Shown here: positions 59,668-64,000 of the stretch, piece after piece
How the letters are laid out: every line of letters begins with the position of its first letter
How positions within the stretch are numbered: the stretch's first letter is position 1
Source of the DNA: Actinomycetes bacterium
GTDB taxonomy: Bacteria > Actinomycetota > Thermoleophilia > BMS3ABIN01
Direction of reading: 5' to 3'
Assembly (NCBI GenBank): GCA_021791195.1
Contig: JAJYXB010000007.1
Span: 1 to 64,000 of the forward strand
Length of the DNA: 64,000 nucleotides
Notes under the pieces: model-generated
The model's input: the letters and a program-made list of their open reading frames with translations, nothing else
Database searches by the model: none
Told to the model about the DNA's origin: nothing
Program-made: the position numbers and the translations under genes

Positions 59668-61710
59668 ATGCGCATCTTATTCGCCGCGACTGCGATCGTG
59701 CTCGCCCTGTCTTTGGGCTGGGCGGATGCACCGGCCCGCGGCGCCACCTTGAGGCAGTTCCCGATCGATCCGGCCGCGGCCGGTCCTGCCCTGAGCACCT
59801 CCGGCGTAACCAGCCCGCCTTACGCCGATTCGCGGCTGAGCGAGGGGCAGGCGAAAAAGATAGCCTCCGCCGATCCGAGCGTGACGATGATCCTGGCCAA
59901 GCACCCCGAACTGGTGCGGCATGCCGCTTTCAAGAGCGATACGCGCAGCTGGGAGGTCACCTGGACCGACGCCCGCAACGGCCGCGAGTTCATCCACATC
60001 ACCGTGGACGACCAGACCGGCAAAATCACAGCCTCTGACATCCAGAGTGAGGCATACTTTGACGCCCTGCCGGCGCTGACTGAGGCCCAGGTCATCGATA
60101 CCGCCAGGAAACAGCAGCCGGTGATCGACGAGCTTGCCGATCACCCGGATGCACAGCCGAGCGCGTCCCTGGGCTCGGATTCGGTCTGGACCGTCAGTTT
60201 CTACGACGGCAGCTCCGAGATCGCGCGCGTGACCATCGACGACATGGGCGGCAACGTCAAGGAAGTGCTGGTCGGCCCGCAGGTGGCCTGGCAGATGGCG
60301 CGCGGCTACAAAGGCGCTTTCGGCCGCATCATCAATGAGGCGTACGTCTGGCTGCCGCTCTGCCTGCTGTTCCTCCTGCCCTTCTTTGATCTGCGCCGGC
60401 CGCTGCGGATTTTCAATCTCGATCTGCTGATGCTGCTCTCATTTACGGTATCGCATTATTTTTTCAACCAGGGCGAGATCTTCCGCTCGGTGCCATTATC
60501 TTACCCGCCGCTCGCATACCTCTTCCTGCGCCTGCTGTGGACAGCGGTGCGCCGGGTGCCGCGCCGGCGCAGCCCGCAGCCACCCGTGGTCGCCGAAACG
60601 GACTCACGGATCTTCACCGCAGTGAGCGCCGCCGGCCGCCCACGGAGAGGTGACGGGGGGGACGACGATCTGGATACCGACGCCGCCGGGCATGTCCATC
60701 TGAACTTCCCGCCGCTGGTGCTGGCCATCGGCCTGGCGGCCCTGATCATATTCCGGATCACGATCAACATCGCGGATTCCAACGTAGTCGATGTCGGCTA
60801 CTCGGGCGTAATCGGTGCGCACCGCATCATCGAGAATCAGACCCCATACGGCCACATGGCGTCGGACGACCAGAACGGCGACACTTACGGTCCGCTCAAT
60901 TACCTGCTTTACGTGCCTTTTGAACGCACGCTGCAGTGGTCGGGCAAATGGGACGATCTGCCGGCCGCGCACGCCACCGCCATCTTCTTCGACCTGGTGA
61001 CGATCGCCGGCATGTTTATGGCGGGCCGCAGCCTCGCCCGCAGCAGGAGAGCGGGCAACCGGCTGGGCCTGGCGCTGGCGTATGCCTGGGCAGCCTTCCC
61101 ATATACCACATTTGTGCTTAATTGCAATGTCAATGACACCATCCAGGCCGCGTTCCTCGTCTGGGGATTTGTCTTCATCCGCAGAGGCCTGATCTCAGGC
61201 CTCCTGCTGGGGCTGGGGATGCAGATCAAATTCTTCCCGGCGATGCTGGGGCCGCTGTGGGCATCGTTCCCCAACGCGTTTCGCAACTGGAAACGGCGGG
61301 CGCTGTTCGTGCTTGGGTTGGTCGCCGGCGCGGCAGTGGTGATGCCGGTTGTGTTCATGGGAGATGGCTCGCTGCATACCTTCCTGCAACATTCGATCGA
61401 ATGGCAATGGGGGCGGCAATCACCGTTCAGCCTCTGGGGGCAATATCCGGACCGGCTTGCGCGCGTGCAGCATGTAGGGCAGTATGTGCTGGCAAGTCTG
61501 GCGGTGCTGGCGTATTTCCTGCCCTGGAAAAAGAACCGGATTCAGCTGGCGGCAGCGTCTGCGGCGCTGGTGATCGGCTTCCAGATCCTGCAGACGCACT
61601 GGTTTTACCTGTACATACCGTGGTTCTTCCCGCTGGCGATGATCGCGCTGATGGTCGCCTCCGGCAGACCGGGGGCGAAGAGGATGGAGACGGGACTTGT
61701 CGCTGGCTGA
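59668..61710 (+). CDS. GT87-type membrane glycosyltransferase with PepSY-like N-domain
   Basis: This protein of about 680 residues starts with a signal-like helix, followed by two PepSY-like repeats (WEVTWTDARNGREFIHITVDD and VWTVSFYDGSSEIARVTIDDMGG, each ending in D-x-x-G). About ten to twelve membrane helices of the DUF2029/GT87 polyprenyl-phosphate sugar transferase type follow (NQTPYGHMASDDQNGDTYGP, FYLYIPWFFP). The extracytoplasmic PepSY pair in front of a GT-C enzyme is uncommon. ATG 59668 has AGGTG six bases upstream; the open frame begins 12 codons earlier. It overlaps the next gene by 14 bases. Confidence 0.75.
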   Translation: MRILFAATAIVLALSLGWADAPARGATLRQFPIDPAAAGPALSTSGVTSPPYADSRLSEGQAKKIASADPSVTMILAKHPELVRHAAFKSDTRSWEVTWTDARNGREFIHITVDDQTGKITASDIQSEAYFDALPALTEAQVIDTARKQQPVIDELADHPDAQPSASLGSDSVWTVSFYDGSSEIARVTIDDMGGNVKEVLVGPQVAWQMARGYKGAFGRIINEAYVWLPLCLLFLLPFFDLRRPLRIFNLDLLMLLSFTVSHYFFNQGEIFRSVPLSYPPLAYLFLRLLWTAVRRVPRRRSPQPPVVAETDSRIFTAVSAAGRPRRGDGGDDDLDTDAAGHVHLNFPPLVLAIGLAALIIFRITINIADSNVVDVGYSGVIGAHRIIENQTPYGHMASDDQNGDTYGPLNYLLYVPFERTLQWSGKWDDLPAAHATAIFFDLVTIAGMFMAGRSLARSRRAGNRLGLALAYAWAAFPYTTFVLNCNVNDTIQAAFLVWGFVFIRRGLISGLLLGLGMQIKFFPAMLGPLWASFPNAFRNWKRRALFVLGLVAGAAVVMPVVFMGDGSLHTFLQHSIEWQWGRQSPFSLWGQYPDRLARVQHVGQYVLASLAVLAYFLPWKKNRIQLAAASAALVIGFQILQTHWFYLYIPWFFPLAMIALMVASGRPGAKRMETGLVAG

Positions 61711-62971
61711 AAGGACGCAAAAGATACCCCAACGCTACCGGCCGTGGCTGGTCGCGCTGGCGTTCATCATCCTGCAGGCTTTCATCTGGTTTGTCCTCTT
61801 TGAGGTTCTGTGGTACAAGGACCGGTCGATTACCGACACGCCGGAATATTACGATTATGCCAGCCGTATGGTGAGAGGCATGGTGCCATATCGGGATTTT
61901 GCCTCCGAATATCCGCCGGTCGCGATGGTGATCTTCTGGATCCCGCGCGTCATCTCGGGTCCGGGTTATGACGCCTTTGTCAGGTGGTTCGAGGTCGAGA
62001 TGTATCTGGCCAGCTGCGGCATCATCGCCCTGATGACCGTGGCGGCTAACAGGCTGTGGGGCAGCGTCAGGAAGCTCGCCGGCGCCCTGGGAGCCTACAC
62101 TTTCCTGATCCTGGCGCTGGGTTCGCTCGTCGAATCGCGTTTCGACCTGGCCGCCGCGTTCATCATCCTCGCCAGCGTGGTCAGCTTTATCACCGACCGT
62201 TACCTGCTGGCGTGGCTGCTTCTGGGTGTCGGCCTGATGACAAAGTTGGTGCCGGCTCTGCTGGCGCCAGTGTTTCTCATCGCCCATTTCCGCCGCCGGC
62301 AGTTCTGGGAGCTGCTCAAGGGCCCGGCGGCCATGCTGGTGGCAACGCTGGTGATCGCGGCGCCGTTCATCTTCTCGGCGCCTGCGGGGCTGGCCGGCGC
62401 CTTCCTCTACCACGTGGAGCGGCCGCTGCAGCTCGAGAGCAGCTGGGCGTCACCGTTGCTGCTGGCATCGAAACTCGTCGGTTATCCGGTGCATATCATG
62501 AACGCCTACGGATCCCATAACGTTTATTCCACGCTTTCAAACGCCATGGCGGACATCTCGGCGCCGGTGACGATCCTGCTGCTGCTTGCAGGTTACTGGA
62601 TCTTCTTCCGCCGGTCGCGCGGTGGCGCGGATAACGATCTCGTCGCGGATGTCGTGCGCTTCTCGAGCGTCGCGATCGGCATCTTCATCCTGGGGGGAAA
62701 GGTCTTCTCGCCGCAGTTCATCATCTGGCTGCTGCCGCTGGTGCCGCTGGTGAAAGGGCCGGACCGGCCGGTGACACTGGGTTTCTTCGCTGCGGTGGTG
62801 GTACTGACACAGATCGAGTTTCCGTTCAACTACTGGCGGCTGTACTCGCTGGAAGGCGGAATCATCGCTGAAGTTGCGCTGCGCAACGCCATGCTGGCGG
62901 TATTCCTGGGAGTGATTCTTTTCTATCGCCGGCGGGAGGCTCTTGAGCCTGCCGGACCGGCTCTCCGGTAG
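61697..62971 (+). CDS. GT87-type membrane glycosyltransferase
   Basis: This 424-residue protein has about ten membrane helices and the DUF2029/GT87 pattern: an acidic first loop after helix 1 (DTPEYYDYASRMVRGMVPYRDFASEYPP) and GVGLMTKLVPALLAPVF. It probably transfers mannose or arabinose-like sugars from polyprenyl phosphate outside the membrane. The start is a TTG at 61697, coupled to the gene before it. It forms a cell-surface glycosylation set with the GtrA gene. Confidence 0.78.
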   Translation: MSLAERTQKIPQRYRPWLVALAFIILQAFIWFVLFEVLWYKDRSITDTPEYYDYASRMVRGMVPYRDFASEYPPVAMVIFWIPRVISGPGYDAFVRWFEVEMYLASCGIIALMTVAANRLWGSVRKLAGALGAYTFLILALGSLVESRFDLAAAFIILASVVSFITDRYLLAWLLLGVGLMTKLVPALLAPVFLIAHFRRRQFWELLKGPAAMLVATLVIAAPFIFSAPAGLAGAFLYHVERPLQLESSWASPLLLASKLVGYPVHIMNAYGSHNVYSTLSNAMADISAPVTILLLLAGYWIFFRRSRGGADNDLVADVVRFSSVAIGIFILGGKVFSPQFIIWLLPLVPLVKGPDRPVTLGFFAAVVVLTQIEFPFNYWRLYSLEGGIIAEVALRNAMLAVFLGVILFYRRREALEPAGPALR

Positions 62972-62992
62972 CGGTCCGGCGGCCGCCCGGGT

Positions 62993-63766
62993 TCAGGCCT
63001 CGATCCTGATCCGCTCGATCCCGGTCGCACGGCCGTCGGCGTTTGCCTGGATCAGCGCCCCCTCGATCCGGACACCCTCATCGGCGACTTCGAACCTGAC
63101 CGGCATCTGCGTCAGAAACCGTTTGAGAATGATTTCTTTCCTCACCCCGATCACCGAATCATGGGGGCCGGTCATGCCGGCGTCGGTGAGATAGGCAGTG
63201 CCCCCCGGCAAGACCTGCTCATCCGCCGTCTGTACGTGGGTGTGAGTTCCGATCACCGCCGTGACGCGGCCGTCCAGGTAGCGGCCGAGCGCCACCTTCT
63301 CGCTGGTGGCTTCAGCATGTATGTCGACCAGGATATGCCTGACGCCGCCAGGGATCTCCCTGAGCACGCTGTCGATCACCTGGAACATCCCCCTGGGGGC
63401 GCCGATGTAAAGATTGCCGGAAAGGTTGACGACGGCCAGGCTACCCGCGTCGCCAGCGGCGACTGTCCAGCCGCGGCCGGGATTTTCCGGCAGATAGTTG
63501 GCCGGCCGCACGATCCGGTCCGAGGCGGTCATGAAACCGGCGATGTCACGCTGCCGCCAGATGTGATTCCCGGTCGTGATCACGTCGACGCCACCAGCCA
63601 GCAGCTTCGTGGCGATATTGGATGTGATGCCGGCGCCGCTGGCGGCGTTCTCCCCGTTAGCGACCACGAAATCAGCCTGAGTCTGTTCACGCAGCTCGGG
63701 CAGCATGCGGATAAGCGCTTCGCGGCCGGGTCTGCCGAAGATGTCGGCGATGAAGAGGATGTTCAT
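62993..63766 (-). CDS. YmdB-family metallophosphoesterase
   Basis: The 257 residues match the TIGR00282/YmdB family: [54 protein letters not shown] and [13 protein letters not shown], which together give the two-metal site. YmdB homologues hydrolyse 2',3'-cyclic nucleotides and affect biofilm and RNA turnover in Bacillus. In many genomes it lies next to rny, which is not in view. It is convergent with the glycosyltransferase. Confidence 0.9.
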   Translation of the reverse strand: MNILFIADIFGRPGREALIRMLPELREQTQADFVVANGENAASGAGITSNIATKLLAGGVDVITTGNHIWRQRDIAGFMTASDRIVRPANYLPENPGRGWTVAAGDAGSLAVVNLSGNLYIGAPRGMFQVIDSVLREIPGGVRHILVDIHAEATSEKVALGRYLDGRVTAVIGTHTHVQTADEQVLPGGTAYLTDAGMTGPHDSVIGVRKEIILKRFLTQMPVRFEVADEGVRIEGALIQANADGRATGIERIRIEA

Positions 63767-63844
63767 GTGGTGAGTATACTAAAATGGCGCCGCGCCATCC
63801 CGGCTTGGCAACGCCGGGCGCTATCTTCTAATATTGCATGCGTC

Positions 63845-64000
63845 ATGAAGATACTGATTACAGGTGGCGCCGGCTACATCGGCAGCATCCTCACCGAGAA
63901 ATGTCTCGAGGCCGGCGACGAAGTCATTGTCTACGATAACCTCAGCACCGGTCACCGGGAGGCGGTTCCCGCCGGCGCCGCGCTGGTGGTTGGCGATGTT
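63845..64000 (+). CDS. galE: UDP-glucose 4-epimerase-like gene, 5' part
   Basis: Fifty-two codons are visible before the window ends. They begin [19 protein letters not shown] and continue [18 protein letters not shown], the N-terminus of extended short-chain NAD(P)-binding epimerases. GalE is the best guess, but other sugar epimerases share this start. It would provide nucleotide sugars to the glycosylation genes before it. Confidence 0.75.
   Translation, partial: MKILITGGAGYIGSILTEKCLEAGDEVIVYDNLSTGHREAVPAGAALVVGDV

Overview
The window looks like a chromosome segment of a high-GC Gram-positive bacterium of the phylum Actinomycetota, probably an anaerobic or microaerophilic lineage outside the well-studied genera. 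The main evidence is a dnaK-grpE-dnaJ-hspR operon with a MerR-type HspR, a DUF501 gene between a DivIC/FtsB-like gene and ppx, a SigB/SigF-type sigma factor with RsbW-like partners, a class E-like sortase, archaeal-type PEP carboxylase, Rex, and a c-type-heme chemoreceptor. No rRNA or CRISPR array is present. One complete tRNA (Leu-UAA) and one partial tRNA (3' half of Thr-CGU) are visible.

Layout. Positions 1-4900 are a decayed accessory region: an AbiEii toxin fragment, an intact IS256-family element with a 9-bp target duplication inserted at the 5' edge of an XRE regulator gene, small membrane proteins, the 3' half of a tRNA-Thr (an integration-site scar), a frameshifted lipoprotein gene and a repeated relic of the XRE gene. 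Positions 4900-10020 hold two opposed zinc systems: ArsR plus two cation-efflux proteins (export), then a Fur-family regulator divergent from znuACB (import). A DrrAB-like exporter follows, then the hspR-dnaJ-grpE-dnaK operon, rex, pyk, a DivIC gene, DUF501, ppx, tRNA-Leu, and an RsbW/sigma/RsbW-like partner-switch operon.

Positions 23000-28700 are a second accessory-like stretch. It contains a DJ-1/PfpI homologue lacking its cysteine, and a two-component system followed by a small Met-rich secreted protein behind three TTCAC boxes spaced exactly 11 bp apart. It also contains a secreted double-rhodanese gene and, just after it, an easily missed 42-codon gene with a lasso-type RiPP leader. An IS1595 fragment ends the stretch.

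Positions 28700-33400 encode exopolysaccharide control and assembly: Wzz-like chain-length protein, BY-kinase, polyprenyl glycosylphosphotransferase, sortase and PHP phosphatase. Next to it (33570-42235) is a chemosensory operon with Wsp-like architecture: CheW, heme-c MCP, CheA-REC, CheB, REC-GGDEF and CheR-TPR. Its likely output is c-di-GMP rather than a flagellar motor.

After gatCAB, positions 45537-51264 encode archaeal-type PEP carboxylase, a NifV-like condensing enzyme, aconitase-family large and small subunits, and an isocitrate-dehydrogenase-like enzyme. I read this as one PEP-to-2-oxoglutarate route that may use a Re-type citrate synthase. The right end has a type-2 IleRS with a GSHH signature in place of HIGH, a cysteine desulfurase, a MetE-core-like protein, GtrA and GT87-type membrane glycosylation genes, a YmdB-like phosphodiesterase and the start of a galE-like gene. 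All calls were made by reading the sequence; no database search was run.
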